Below the pieces are notes generated by a model, which did no database searches, was not told where the DNA came from, and worked only from the letters and a program-made list of their open reading frames with translations. Of a stretch of 8,943 nucleotides of DNA, positions 1 to 7,135 are shown piece after piece (position 1 is the stretch's first letter; each line of letters starts with the position of its first letter). Source of the stretch: DAIOGN01 sp036745245 (lineage in GTDB: Bacteria; Zixibacteria; MSB-5A5; JAUVRN01); NCBI GenBank assembly GCA_036745245.1, contig DAIOGN010000126.1, positions 1 to 8,943 of the forward strand, read 5' to 3'. The position numbers and the translations under genes were made by a program.

Positions 1-1
1 C

Positions 2-1120
2 TTCCTCGCAGAGAACGCCGATTTCGCGGAAATCTGCGCCGCGTCCAACCTCCGCTTCATCGGACCCTCCCCGTCGGCGATCCGGTCCATGGGCGACAAG
101 GCGCTGGCCAAGAAGCGTATGAAGGAAGCGGGCGTGCCCGTGGTGCCGGGTTCCGAGGGTGTGGTCGCCGACTACACACAGGCCCGGGCCATTGCAGCCG
201 AGATCGGCTACCCGCTCATCGTGAAGGCCTCCGCCGGAGGTGGTGGCCGTGGGATGCGCCTGGTGGAGCTGCCGGCCGACTTGCAGTCGGCGTTCGACAC
301 GGCACGCGCCGAAGCCCAGGCGGCATTCGGCAACGCCGAGGTGTATCTCGAACGCTACGTGCGCAATCCCCGACACGTGGAGATCCAATTGCTCGCCGAT
401 CACCACGGCAACGTGGTGCACTTCGGTGAGCGCGACTGCTCGCTTCAGCGCAGACACCAGAAACTCCTGGAGGAGTCGCCCTCCCCCGTAATGACGCCTT
501 CGCTGCGCGCGCGCATGGGCGACGCCGCCGTCTCCGGAGCGCGTCACGTGGACTACCACGGCGCCGGCACCGTGGAGTTCCTGCTGGATCCGGACGGACA
601 GTTCTACTTCATGGAGATGAACACGCGAATCCAGGTGGAGCATCCGGTCACCGAAGAGCAGACCGACGTCGACCTCATCAAGGAGCAGATCCGCGTGGCC
701 GCCGGAGAACCGCTGGGCTATTCGCAGGAAGACATCGAATGGCACGGGCACACGATCGAGTGCCGCATCAATGCGGAGGATCCCGAACACGATTTCAGGC
801 CCGTGCCGGGCACGATCACTTCGTTCCATGTGCCGGGCGGGCACGGCGTGCGCGTCGACACGCACGCCTACGCCGGCTACGTGGTGCCCCCGCACTACGA
901 CAGCATGATCGCCAAACTGATCGTACACGGCCGTTCAAGAAACGAGGCCATCTGCATTCTGCGGCGGGCTTTGGACGAATTCGTGGTGGAGGGGATCCCC
1001 ACCACCATTCCATTCCATCGCCGGGTGATGGACCATCCGGATTTCATCGAGGGTCGGTTCGACACCTCGTTTGTGGAGCGTTTTCTCCGCCGCGCTCAGG
1101 ACGCGCGCGTGGAGGTGTAA
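2..1120 (+). CDS. accC: Biotin carboxylase subunit of acetyl-CoA carboxylase (5' partial)
   Basis: Catalyses ATP-dependent carboxylation of biotin on the carrier protein (AccB), the first half-reaction of acetyl-CoA carboxylase in cytosolic fatty-acid synthesis. The frame is open from base 2, before the first internal ATG at 89, and begins with F-L-A-E-N-A-D-F-A, which matches about residue 80 of a roughly 450-residue family, so only the N-terminal part lies outside the window. Visible hallmarks are the ATP-grasp glycine-rich loop KASAGGGGRGMR, the block HVEIQLLAD, FGERDCSLQRRHQK, the catalytic segment EMNTRIQVEHPVTE with its Glu, Asn and Arg, and the C-terminal biotin carboxylase domain (CRINAEDP; PPHYDSMIAKLI). 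It ends with TAA about 70 nt before gcvH. A lone AccC is the best reading because no biotinyl domain is fused at the C terminus; pyruvate or propionyl-CoA carboxylase use is possible but less likely at this length. Confidence 0.95.
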   Translation, partial: FLAENADFAEICAASNLRFIGPSPSAIRSMGDKALAKKRMKEAGVPVVPGSEGVVADYTQARAIAAEIGYPLIVKASAGGGGRGMRLVELPADLQSAFDTARAEAQAAFGNAEVYLERYVRNPRHVEIQLLADHHGNVVHFGERDCSLQRRHQKLLEESPSPVMTPSLRARMGDAAVSGARHVDYHGAGTVEFLLDPDGQFYFMEMNTRIQVEHPVTEEQTDVDLIKEQIRVAAGEPLGYSQEDIEWHGHTIECRINAEDPEHDFRPVPGTITSFHVPGGHGVRVDTHAYAGYVVPPHYDSMIAKLIVHGRSRNEAICILRRALDEFVVEGIPTTIPFHRRVMDHPDFIEGRFDTSFVERFLRRAQDARVEV

Positions 1121-1122
1121 CC

Positions 1123-1136
1123 GCGGGCCGACCCGC
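1123..1136 (+). other. Small GC-rich hairpin after accC
   Basis: GCGGG (1123-1127) and CCCGC (1132-1136) can pair around a CCGA tetraloop just after the accC stop. There is no following T-tract, so it is not a canonical intrinsic terminator. It might protect the accC message end or have no function. Only the pairing is seen; any role is inference. Confidence 0.25.
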
Positions 1137-1176
1137 CGGGGAGGTTCCGGACGGGCGCACCGCGATGGACCTGTGG

Positions 1177-1185
1177 GGAGGAGGA
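1177..1185 (+). promoter_or_regulatory. Strong Shine-Dalgarno site of gcvH that selects a TTG start
   Basis: GGAGGAGGA lies 6 nt upstream of TTG 1192. It is downstream of the only in-frame ATG alternative (1165), which would place the site inside the coding region. This supports initiation at TTG, giving a protein that starts at the usual H-protein N terminus (K-I-P-S-D-L-N-Y). Confidence 0.75.
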
Positions 1186-1191
1186 AGTGCA

Positions 1192-1569
1192 TTGAAGATT
1201 CCGTCGGATTTGAACTATACGAGCGAACACGAGTGGGTGCGCGAAGAGGGGGGCGTGGCCACGGTGGGCATTACCGACTACGCCCAGGGCGAACTGGGTG
1301 ACATCGTCTTTCTCGAACTCCCCAAGGTGGGATCGCAGGTGAAAGCCGGCGCCGAATGCGGCACGATCGAGGCCGTGAAGACCGTGGCGCAATTGTTCGC
1401 TCCCGTGACCGGCAAGGTGATCGAAGTGAACGAGGGCCTGGAGAACGAAGCCTCGCTCGTGAACCAGGATCCCTATGGCGACGGCTGGATGATGAAAATC
1501 AAGATGACGGAGCACTCGGAGATGGGCGAGCTGTTGTCGGCCGCCGACTACGAGGCGCGGATCGGCTGA
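1192..1569 (+). CDS. gcvH: Glycine cleavage system H protein (lipoyl carrier)
   Basis: Carries the aminomethyl intermediate on a lipoyl arm between the P-, T- and L-proteins of the cytosolic glycine cleavage system. The 125-residue length is typical. The N-terminal Y-T-S-E-H-E-W-V, the VGITDYAQGELGDIVFLELP block and the lipoylation segment G-T-I-E-A-V-K-T-V-A are all present; the lipoylated lysine is Lys63 counting from the TTG start. The C terminus contains the usual L-V-N-Q-D-P-Y-G-D-G-W. TTG 1192 is chosen because a strong Shine-Dalgarno site sits just before it; ATG 1165 would add nine residues (M-D-L-W-G-G-G-S-A) unlike the family. The stop is 2 nt before gcvPA, so the two are probably translationally coupled. 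Confidence 0.96.
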   Translation: MKIPSDLNYTSEHEWVREEGGVATVGITDYAQGELGDIVFLELPKVGSQVKAGAECGTIEAVKTVAQLFAPVTGKVIEVNEGLENEASLVNQDPYGDGWMMKIKMTEHSEMGELLSAADYEARIG

Positions 1570-1571
1570 GC

Positions 1572-3041
1572 ATGGCCTACATCGCACACACCGAAGCCGA
1601 TCGCCGGCGCATTCTCGAGCGGCTGGGCGTACGACGCATCGAGGACCTGCTTTTGGCCGTGCCCGAGTCGGTGCGACTCACGTCTCCCCTGGCCGTTCCG
1701 GCCGCCGCTCCCGAATGGGAGGTGAAGCGGCAGCTTGCCGCCCTGGCCGGAAAGAACCGGCACACCGATGAGATGGTAAGCTTCCTCGGTGCGGGCGCGT
1801 ACGACCATTTCATTCCGGCGGCCGTGGCGCACATCACCCGTCGCAGCGAATTCGCCACGGCGTACACGCCCTATCAGCCGGAAGTGTCGCAAGGCACCCT
1901 TCAGGCCATTTTCGAATTCCAAACCGCCATCGCGCGACTTGTGGGCCTGCCCATTGCCAACGCTTCGATGTACGACGGCGCCACGGCGGCGGCGGAAGCC
2001 TGCCTCGTGAGCTCGGCGCACACGGGCAAAGACGGCGTGGTGGTGTCGGAGGCGGTTCATCCGCACACGCGTTCCGTGATCTCCACGTACCTGTCGGGCC
2101 ACGATCACCGCGCGAAAGTTGTGAAGACCCCTTCCGGTGTCACCGATCCGGACCTGTTGCGTGCCCAGCTTTCCCGCAAGACGGCCTGCGTGGTGGTGAG
2201 CCAGCCTAACGTCTTTGGGCAGATCGAGGATCTGAAGGCTTTAGCCGCCGTGGCTCACGAGCACGATGCGCTGTTCGTTGTGGTGGTCGACCCCGTGGCT
2301 CTCGGGATTCTCGAAGCGCCCGGCCTCCAGGGCGCCGACATCGTGGTGGGCGAAGGACAATCGCTCGGCCTGGCCCAGAGTTTCGGCGGGCCCTATCTCG
2401 GGTTCTTCGCGGCCGGCAAGGATCTTGTGCGCAGGCTGCCCGGGCGCCTCGTGGGACTGTCGGTGGACGCGCGGGGTCAGCGGGCTTACGTGATGACACT
2501 GCAAACACGAGAACAGCACATCAAGCGTGAGCGAGCCACCAGCAACATCTGCACCAACCAGGGGTTGTGCGCCCTGGCCGCCACCGTCTACCTCTCACTT
2601 GTGGGACGGGAGGGCCTGGCCGCCACGGCGACTCTGTGCCTGCAGAAGGCACACTATTTCGCCGAACAGCTGGCCGGCCTCACCGGCTTCCGGCTGCGCT
2701 TCGGCGGACCGTTCTTCAAGGAATTCGTGCTGGAGGGCCCCACCCCGCCTTCGACTTTGGTTCGCAGGCTCGCGCGCGAAGGGATCCTGGCGGGCGTCGA
2801 CCTGGCCAGACTCTCCAGGACCTGGCGCGGCGGTCTTCTGGTCGCCGTCACCGAGAAACGCACCAAAGGCGAGATGGATCGCTTCGTGGACCTTCTGCGG
2901 CCGCTCGAAGCGCGTGCACAGATCACCCAGGCCCTGGCCCGCCGGCTGGAGAATGCAGCCGCAGCGCCGACGGCGCCGAATCGCAGCAAGGACGCGAAGG
3001 ACCCAACCGACCTCGAGACCTCGTGGAGAACCAATCGATGA
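1572..3041 (+). CDS. gcvPA: Glycine dehydrogenase (decarboxylating) subunit 1, P-protein N-terminal half
   Basis: One of two subunits of a split P-protein, which decarboxylates glycine and passes the aminomethyl group to lipoylated GcvH. Family blocks seen include H-T-D-E-M-V-S-F-L-G-A-G-A-Y-D-H-F, A-Y-T-P-Y-Q-P-E-V-S-Q-G-T-L-Q, S-M-Y-D-G-A-T-A-A-A-E-A and T-S-N-I-C-T-N-Q-G-L-C-A-L. The PLP-binding lysine belongs to subunit 2, and none of its motif is seen here. ATG 1572 is chosen because it starts 2 nt after the gcvH stop and gives the normal N terminus (M-A-Y-I-A-H-T). The 489 residues exceed the usual length of about 450; the excess is a C-terminal Ala/Pro/Lys/Asp-rich tail. Its stop overlaps the next gene's start as ATGA (3038-3041). 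Confidence 0.95.
   Translation: MAYIAHTEADRRRILERLGVRRIEDLLLAVPESVRLTSPLAVPAAAPEWEVKRQLAALAGKNRHTDEMVSFLGAGAYDHFIPAAVAHITRRSEFATAYTPYQPEVSQGTLQAIFEFQTAIARLVGLPIANASMYDGATAAAEACLVSSAHTGKDGVVVSEAVHPHTRSVISTYLSGHDHRAKVVKTPSGVTDPDLLRAQLSRKTACVVVSQPNVFGQIEDLKALAAVAHEHDALFVVVVDPVALGILEAPGLQGADIVVGEGQSLGLAQSFGGPYLGFFAAGKDLVRRLPGRLVGLSVDARGQRAYVMTLQTREQHIKRERATSNICTNQGLCALAATVYLSLVGREGLAATATLCLQKAHYFAEQLAGLTGFRLRFGGPFFKEFVLEGPTPPSTLVRRLAREGILAGVDLARLSRTWRGGLLVAVTEKRTKGEMDRFVDLLRPLEARAQITQALARRLENAAAAPTAPNRSKDAKDPTDLETSWRTNR
3025..3028 (+). promoter_or_regulatory. Shine-Dalgarno site of the thioredoxin-like selenoprotein gene
   Basis: GGAG inside the end of gcvPA, 9 nt before ATG 3038. It supports the start that overlaps the gcvPA stop, and so supports coupled translation. 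Confidence 0.5.
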
Positions 3042-3952
3042 AGACACTGAGTCGCTGGAAACAACACGGCCTCCTTACCCTTGTGATCTGTGCCGCGCCG
3101 GCCGCGCTGGCCGTGTGCGCGCGTCAGAATGCCGAGGTGCAGCTGCTGCCCGAAACGCGCGAGGGGATGTTCTACCTGAACTACGCCGAGGCGAAACAGG
3201 TGGCCCAGGCGGAGGGCAAACACCTCCTGGTGGATTTCTGGCGCCCTGGCTGACGCTGGTGCGACTCGCTGGATGCGAGAACGTGGCCCGATTCGTCGGT
3301 GCAGGCACTGGCAAAGAACATCGTGTTCGTGAAAGTGAACGGCTGGGAAGACACATCGATGGCACAGACGTGGGGCGTCAATGGCTATCCGGCACTGGTG
3401 CTCATGACGGCTGCCGGTGAGGAGGTGGACCGCCTTCCCGGTTTCTTCCCGCCGGAAGAGTTCCGCGCGGAGATCGAGGGATTTCTCGCCGGGCGCGGCA
3501 CCCTGGCCGACCTCTTGTCGAGGTGGCAGGCGTTTCCCGACAGCCTGGAACTCCTGTCACAGATCGGCGACAAGTATCAGAACCGCGGTCAACGGGCCCA
3601 GGCAGAGTCCTGTTACACCGAGCTGCTCACTCGTGACCCGGCCAATGCGCATGGACAATCGGCCGGCGCCCTCCACAGCATGGGCGTGATGGCTTACGGT
3701 GCGGGGAAGGAGAGCTACGACACGGCCCTGGCGCGCTTCCAGGCCGTGATTGATCGTTTCCCCGGCACGGACCAGGCGATCGATGCGGAAACGTGGGTCC
3801 CGTACATCATGGCCCGGCTCGATCGGTACGATGAAGCCCTGGCCCGGTTCGAACAGTTCAAGGTAGATCACCCCACCTCCACCGAGATCGAGTGGGTGAA
3901 CCGCCAGATCGCAGACATCCAAAAGAAGAAAGGCGAGCAGAGCGGGACGTAA
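3038..3952 (+). CDS. Predicted exported thioredoxin-fold/TPR selenoprotein (UGA read as Sec at residue 72)
   Basis: Probable thiol-disulfide oxidoreductase acting outside the cytoplasm. Residues 1-36 form a signal peptide or anchor: basic start (K-T-L-S-R-W-K), hydrophobic L-L-T-L-V-I-C-A-A-P-A-A-L-A, possible cleavage after V-C-A. Residues about 50-160 are a thioredoxin-like domain of the DsbD-gamma/thioredoxin_7 style: H-L-L-V-D-F-W-R-P-G, then in-frame TGA (3251-3253, residue 72), then R-W-C-D-S-L-D, then I-V-F-V-K-V-N and the cis-proline segment V-N-G-Y-P-A-L (Pro118). The TGA takes the place of the first cysteine of CxxC, giving UxxC with Cys75. Residues about 165-300 look like TPR repeats (Y-D-E-A-L-A-R-F-E-Q-F-K). 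TAA ends the gene at 3952, 23 nt before gcvPB. Other genes here end with TGA and none contains another in-frame one, so a general code change is unlikely. A nonsense mutation or sequencing error is the main alternative. The thioredoxin fold is near certain and selenocysteine is probable. Confidence 0.82.
3251..3279 (+). promoter_or_regulatory. Candidate bacterial SECIS element directing Sec insertion
   Basis: After the TGA (3251-3253) there are 11 nt, then a stem CTCGC (3265-3269), loop TGGAT (3270-3274) and GCGAG (3275-3279): five perfect pairs with GG in the loop at 18-19 nt after the UGA. In E. coli fdhF the loop GG is 19-20 nt after the UGA, and known bacterial SECIS elements have a G among the first loop bases. 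The lower part of the hairpin is not clearly paired, and a weak 3-bp alternative (GCG-ACT-CGC) could compete. The same bases encode S-L-D-A-R of the active-site helix, so they serve both roles. SelB binding is inferred. Confidence 0.72.
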
Positions 3953-3975
3953 GTTCCGCCTCCGGCACTCCACCT

Positions 3976-5460
3976 ATGTCCACACTACCCGAAGGCACGC
4001 CGCTCGAACCCTCGATTTACGAACTGTCCCGACCGGGGAGACGCGGCGTGTTCCTCCCCGTCTGCGACGTGCCGGTCCGGCCGCTCGAGCTGCTCCTCCC
4101 CGCCGCGCAACTGCGTCGCGAGAGCGCGGCACTGCCCGAAGTCGCCGAGCCCGAGGTGGTGCGCCACTTCACGCGGCTGTCGAACTTCAATCATCACATC
4201 GACAAGGGACCCTATCCTCTGGGCTCCTGCACGATGAAGTACAATCCCAAGATCAATGAGGAGACCGCCTCGTTGCCGGGATTCGCGCAATTGCATCCGC
4301 TGCAGCCCGAAGAGACAGTGCAGGGCGCGCTGGAACTCATCTACAACCTGTGCGGCCTGTTGGCAGAGATCGCCGGCATGGATGCGGTGAGTGTGGCGCC
4401 CGTGGCCGGAGCGCAATCCGAGTTCGCGGCCTTGCTCATGACCCGGAGCTACTTCCGCGACCGCGGGGAAACGTCGCGCCGCGAGGTGATGATTCCCGAC
4501 TCGGCGCACGGCACCAACCCCGCGTCGGCCGCCATGGCGGGATTCGACGTGATCACCCTGCCCTCGGCAGACAACGGACTGGTCGACGTGGAAGCGCTCA
4601 AGGCGCGTCTGTCGGAGCGCACCGCGTGTTTCATGCTCACCAATCCCAACACGCTGGGCCTGTTCGAGCGCCAGATCCTGGAGATCGCGGAGGCGGTGCA
4701 CGGGGCAGGCGGGCTGCTCTACATGGACGGCGCCAACCTCAATGCGCTTCTGGGGATCGTCCGGCCGGGCGACATGGGCTTTGATCTGTGCCACTTCAAT
4801 CTGCACAAGACCTTCTCCACGCCGCACGGCGGCGGCGGACCGGGCTCCGGCGCCGTGGGGTGCAAACGGGCTCTCGAACGCTATCTGCCCTCGCCGCGCG
4901 TGGAAAGAATCGAAGCCAAAGAAGGCGCACGCTACGAACTGACCACCCACGACGACAGCGTGGGGCGTGTGCACCAGTTCTTCGGCAACTTCGGCATGTT
5001 CGTGCGCGCGTACACGTACATTCTCTCGCAGGGGCACGAGGGACTTCGGGCCATCGCCGAGAACGCCATCCTCAACGCCAATTACCTGGCCGCGGAATTG
5101 CAGGCGGACTACGACCTGCCCCACGCGGGCCCGTGTCAGCACGAGTTCGTGTTGTCGGCGTCCCGCCAGAAAAAGGCATCCGGCATTCGTGCCGCCGACA
5201 TTTCCAAGCGCCTTCTCGACTTCGGCATCCACGCCCCCACAACGTACTTCCCACTCATCGTGCCCGAGGCGCTCATGATCGAGCCCACCGAGTCGGAGAC
5301 CGTGGAAACGCTCGACCGCATCGTCTCCGCCATGAAGCAGATCGCTCGCGAGGCCGAAACGGAACCCGACACACTGCGCAGCGCTCCGCGCACCACCCCG
5401 GTGGGGCGCATCGACGAGGCGAAGGCGGCACGCGACTTGATCGTCGCATGGCCGGCCTAG
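3976..5460 (+). CDS. gcvPB: Glycine dehydrogenase (decarboxylating) subunit 2, P-protein C-terminal half
   Basis: PLP-bearing subunit of the split glycine decarboxylase, partner of GcvPA. The 494 residues fit the family. It starts with P-S-I-Y-E-L-S-R-P-G-R-R-G, typical for subunit 2, followed by P-L-G-S-C-T-M-K-Y-N-P (residues 83-93), S-A-H-G-T-N-P-A-S-A-A, Y-M-D-G-A-N-L-N-A and the PLP-lysine segment H-F-N-L-H-K-T-F-S-T-P-H followed by a Gly-rich stretch (Lys278). ATG 3976 is the only reasonable start: upstream in frame there is no ATG, GTG or TTG nearby. No Shine-Dalgarno site is visible in the 23 nt after the preceding gene, so translation may depend on coupling to it. The stop overlaps the following lipoprotein gene by 13 nt if that gene starts at 5448. 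Confidence 0.96.
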   Translation: MSTLPEGTPLEPSIYELSRPGRRGVFLPVCDVPVRPLELLLPAAQLRRESAALPEVAEPEVVRHFTRLSNFNHHIDKGPYPLGSCTMKYNPKINEETASLPGFAQLHPLQPEETVQGALELIYNLCGLLAEIAGMDAVSVAPVAGAQSEFAALLMTRSYFRDRGETSRREVMIPDSAHGTNPASAAMAGFDVITLPSADNGLVDVEALKARLSERTACFMLTNPNTLGLFERQILEIAEAVHGAGGLLYMDGANLNALLGIVRPGDMGFDLCHFNLHKTFSTPHGGGGPGSGAVGCKRALERYLPSPRVERIEAKEGARYELTTHDDSVGRVHQFFGNFGMFVRAYTYILSQGHEGLRAIAENAILNANYLAAELQADYDLPHAGPCQHEFVLSASRQKKASGIRAADISKRLLDFGIHAPTTYFPLIVPEALMIEPTESETVETLDRIVSAMKQIAREAETEPDTLRSAPRTTPVGRIDEAKAARDLIVAWPA

Positions 5461-6395
5461 TGCGAGCCGTCCGTCCGGTGCGACTCCTGGTGCGCACCCT
5501 CGTTGTGTGCGCGCTTCTTCTGGCAGGATGTGGAAAGCGCGAACCGGTCGGCGGTGTGTTCGGCTATTCCTGGGGCACGCCCATCGATTCGGTGCTGGCC
5601 GACTCCGCCAACATCGCCCTGCGGCTGTCGGAGGCCGGTTTCAAAATCGTTCGTCAACCGGGCCAGCTGGTTCTCACCCACGTTCAATACGGCCTGGGCT
5701 TCGGCGATGTGCGTCTCGACTTCGACGAATCCGGAGCGCTCTGGCACGGTTCGATCCGTGTGCAGGCAGATGCGTCGGCCGCCGATTCCATCAAGGACGA
5801 GTGGCACAATAGGCACGGGCGCGAGTCTACTCCCGGGCGCATCGACACCGACAGCGGGTACACCACCTTCTGGGCCACAGGCTCGACCGTGGACCGTCAT
5901 TTCTTCGCCCCTGGGTCGGACGCCCGGACTCCTGGAGGGGTGCGTGCCCTGGAGTTGTTCCATGGCGGCTGCCTGGCGGGCTGTCCTCTCTACTCGGTGA
6001 GATTGTTTCCCGACGGCACCGCGATCTTCATGGGTCTGCGCGAAGTGGATCCTCTGGGAGGATTTGCCGGCACGTGGCCCGGCGAGCGCTGGGCCGAGCT
6101 GGCCGGTCGCGCGAGTGCGCAGGAGGTGTGGTCTCTCGAATCCGAGTTTTCCCCCACACCCGAAAAGGGCGAGCCACGCCGCGGGCTGGCCACCCTGCTG
6201 GCAACCGGAGAGCGTCGAACCTACACGTCAGTGAACCAGACGGCGCCGCCGGCCCTGGAGGGTCTTCTGGCAACGATGGATTCGGTGGCGTCGTCGGTGG
6301 TGTGGGACCGTCCCGTGTTCACATGGGACACGCTGGACGTGAGAGCCGTCCAGTGGCTCGATCTGGATTCGCTCGAACAACTCGCCTTTCCCTGA
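5448..6395 (+). CDS. Lipoprotein with a DUF6438-like C-terminal domain
   Basis: Predicted periplasm-facing lipoprotein of unknown function, 315 residues from ATG 5448. The signal peptide has Arg residues, then L-V-V-C-A-L-L-L-A-G-C; the lipobox L-A-G-C gives lipidated Cys28 when ATG 5448 is used. GTG codons at 5460 or 5478 are possible shorter starts and keep the lipobox. The N-terminal part (residues about 35-155) is not recognised; it contains V-F-G-Y-S-W-G-T-P-I-D. Residues about 170-305 resemble DUF6438: a Cys pair in G-G-C-L-A-G-C-P-L-Y-S-V (Cys175, Cys179), F-P-D-G-T-A-I-F-M-G and a late R-R-T-Y-T-S-V-N, recalled from family memory and not searched. It overlaps gcvPB by 13 nt and so is probably the last gene of the operon. 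The Cys pair could form a disulfide, but a link to the upstream thioredoxin-like protein is speculation. Confidence 0.85.
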   Translation: MAGLVRAVRPVRLLVRTLVVCALLLAGCGKREPVGGVFGYSWGTPIDSVLADSANIALRLSEAGFKIVRQPGQLVLTHVQYGLGFGDVRLDFDESGALWHGSIRVQADASAADSIKDEWHNRHGRESTPGRIDTDSGYTTFWATGSTVDRHFFAPGSDARTPGGVRALELFHGGCLAGCPLYSVRLFPDGTAIFMGLREVDPLGGFAGTWPGERWAELAGRASAQEVWSLESEFSPTPEKGEPRRGLATLLATGERRTYTSVNQTAPPALEGLLATMDSVASSVVWDRPVFTWDTLDVRAVQWLDLDSLEQLAFP

Positions 6396-6406
6396 CCTGA
6401 GCACCT

Positions 6407-6423
6407 CGCGGCGCCGCGGCCGC
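6407..6423. other. GC-only palindrome between convergent genes
   Basis: The 35-bp space between two convergent genes contains the self-complementary CGCGGCGCCGCG (6407-6418), and GCGGC can also pair with GCCGC (6419-6423). There is no T-tract on either side, so it is at best a weak bidirectional transcription barrier. Function is inferred only from position. Confidence 0.25.
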
Positions 6424-6430
6424 ACCGACT

Positions 6431-7030
6431 TTACAACAGAAACGCCAGCCCCGCGCGCACATCGAAAAACTGGATCGGGGCCGCGTCACTGCGACTGGCG
6501 GTGTGAAACTTTCCTTCCAGGAACACGAGTACGTTGTCGTCGGACACCATCTGCACCCCGGCGCCGAGCGCCACACCCAGGTACCCCTGCGTCAGTGTGT
6601 TCGTGACGGTGCCGCCCAACTGCATCTCGCTCCACTTCACTTCCTGCAGGTACAAACCGGCCAATCCCGTGAGGTAGGGCGATACTTTGTCCACCTGGAG
6701 CTGGAACTTGACGTAGGGTGTGAGAATACGGTACACCCTGAAGCCTGCTTCGGAGCCCAGCAGTGAATCCGCTTCTTCGGTGCCGGTGTGCCAGTGGCCG
6801 CCCCAGTCGGCACCGAAGGAGAGCCTCGGACTGGAATAGTACCCTACGATGATCCCGCCCGTACCCGAGAGCGCCGCCCAGTCGGCGTAGTCGCCCACCG
6901 GCACCGACACGCCTCCTGCGACCCCCAGCTCGATGGACCCATCACGCACCCCTTTCAGGGTGTCCGTCTGCGCCACGGCATTCGATCCCAGAAGCAGAAC
7001 TCCCGCCACCACAGCCGCCAACCGCTTCAT
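6431..7030 (-). CDS. Small outer-membrane beta-barrel protein
   Basis: Predicted exported protein of 199 residues, function unknown. The signal peptide is M-K-R-L-A-A-V-V-A-G-V-L-L-L-G-S, with probable cleavage after A-V-A before Q-T-D. The mature part shows alternating polar/hydrophobic strands with many Gly and aromatic residues, for example V-P-V-G-D-Y-A-D-W, I-V-G-Y-Y-S-S-P-R-L-S-F-G-A-D-W and S-P-Y-L-T-G-L-A-G-L-Y, and it ends D-V-R-A-G-L-A-F-L-L, like the last strand of a barrel. This resembles 8-stranded OmpA/OmpW-type or 'outer membrane beta-barrel domain' proteins; the exact family cannot be told. The start is supported by a Shine-Dalgarno site. It lies downstream of a terminated gene on the same strand, so it probably has its own promoter in 7045-7135, though no convincing -35/-10 pair was seen. 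Confidence 0.85.
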   Translation of the reverse strand: MKRLAAVVAGVLLLGSNAVAQTDTLKGVRDGSIELGVAGGVSVPVGDYADWAALSGTGGIIVGYYSSPRLSFGADWGGHWHTGTEEADSLLGSEAGFRVYRILTPYVKFQLQVDKVSPYLTGLAGLYLQEVKWSEMQLGGTVTNTLTQGYLGVALGAGVQMVSDDNVLVFLEGKFHTASRSDAAPIQFFDVRAGLAFLL

Positions 7031-7035
7031 CGTAG

Positions 7036-7044
7036 TCCTCTCCC
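7036..7044 (-). promoter_or_regulatory. Shine-Dalgarno site of the small barrel gene
   Basis: On the minus strand GGGAGAGGA lies 5 nt before the ATG at 7030-7028. It fixes the start at the residue that gives a proper signal peptide. Confidence 0.65.
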
Positions 7045-7135
7045 TTTGTGTACAAGTTTGGCGACCGGGAAGGTGCGAGCAGCGACTCAGCCGGTCAAGA
7101 GGCCGCCCCCGCGCCCGGCGCGGCGCCGACCGCGC

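Noticed and set aside
1121..1191. Glycine riboswitch before gcvH
   Set aside because: The 71-nt gap is too short for a tandem glycine aptamer and shows only a 5-bp hairpin and the ribosome site.
3251..3253. Pseudogene or general TGA recoding as an explanation of the in-frame stop
   Set aside because: gcvH, gcvPA and the lipoprotein gene all end at TGA and no other in-frame TGA occurs, so the code is standard. The frame remains intact and family-like for over 230 codons, the TGA sits at the catalytic Cys, and a SECIS-like hairpin follows. A sequencing error remains possible and is listed as a refuting result.
3299..3952. Separate gene starting at GTG 3299
   Set aside because: It would begin in the middle of the thioredoxin fold, lose the active-site motif and signal peptide, and has no ribosome site. 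It is the downstream part of the 3038-3952 gene.
3985..5232. Long minus-strand open frame of 415 residues opposite gcvPB
   Set aside because: It is a GC-rich shadow of gcvPB, His/Arg/Gly-rich with no recognisable domain; gcvPB on the other strand has clear family motifs.
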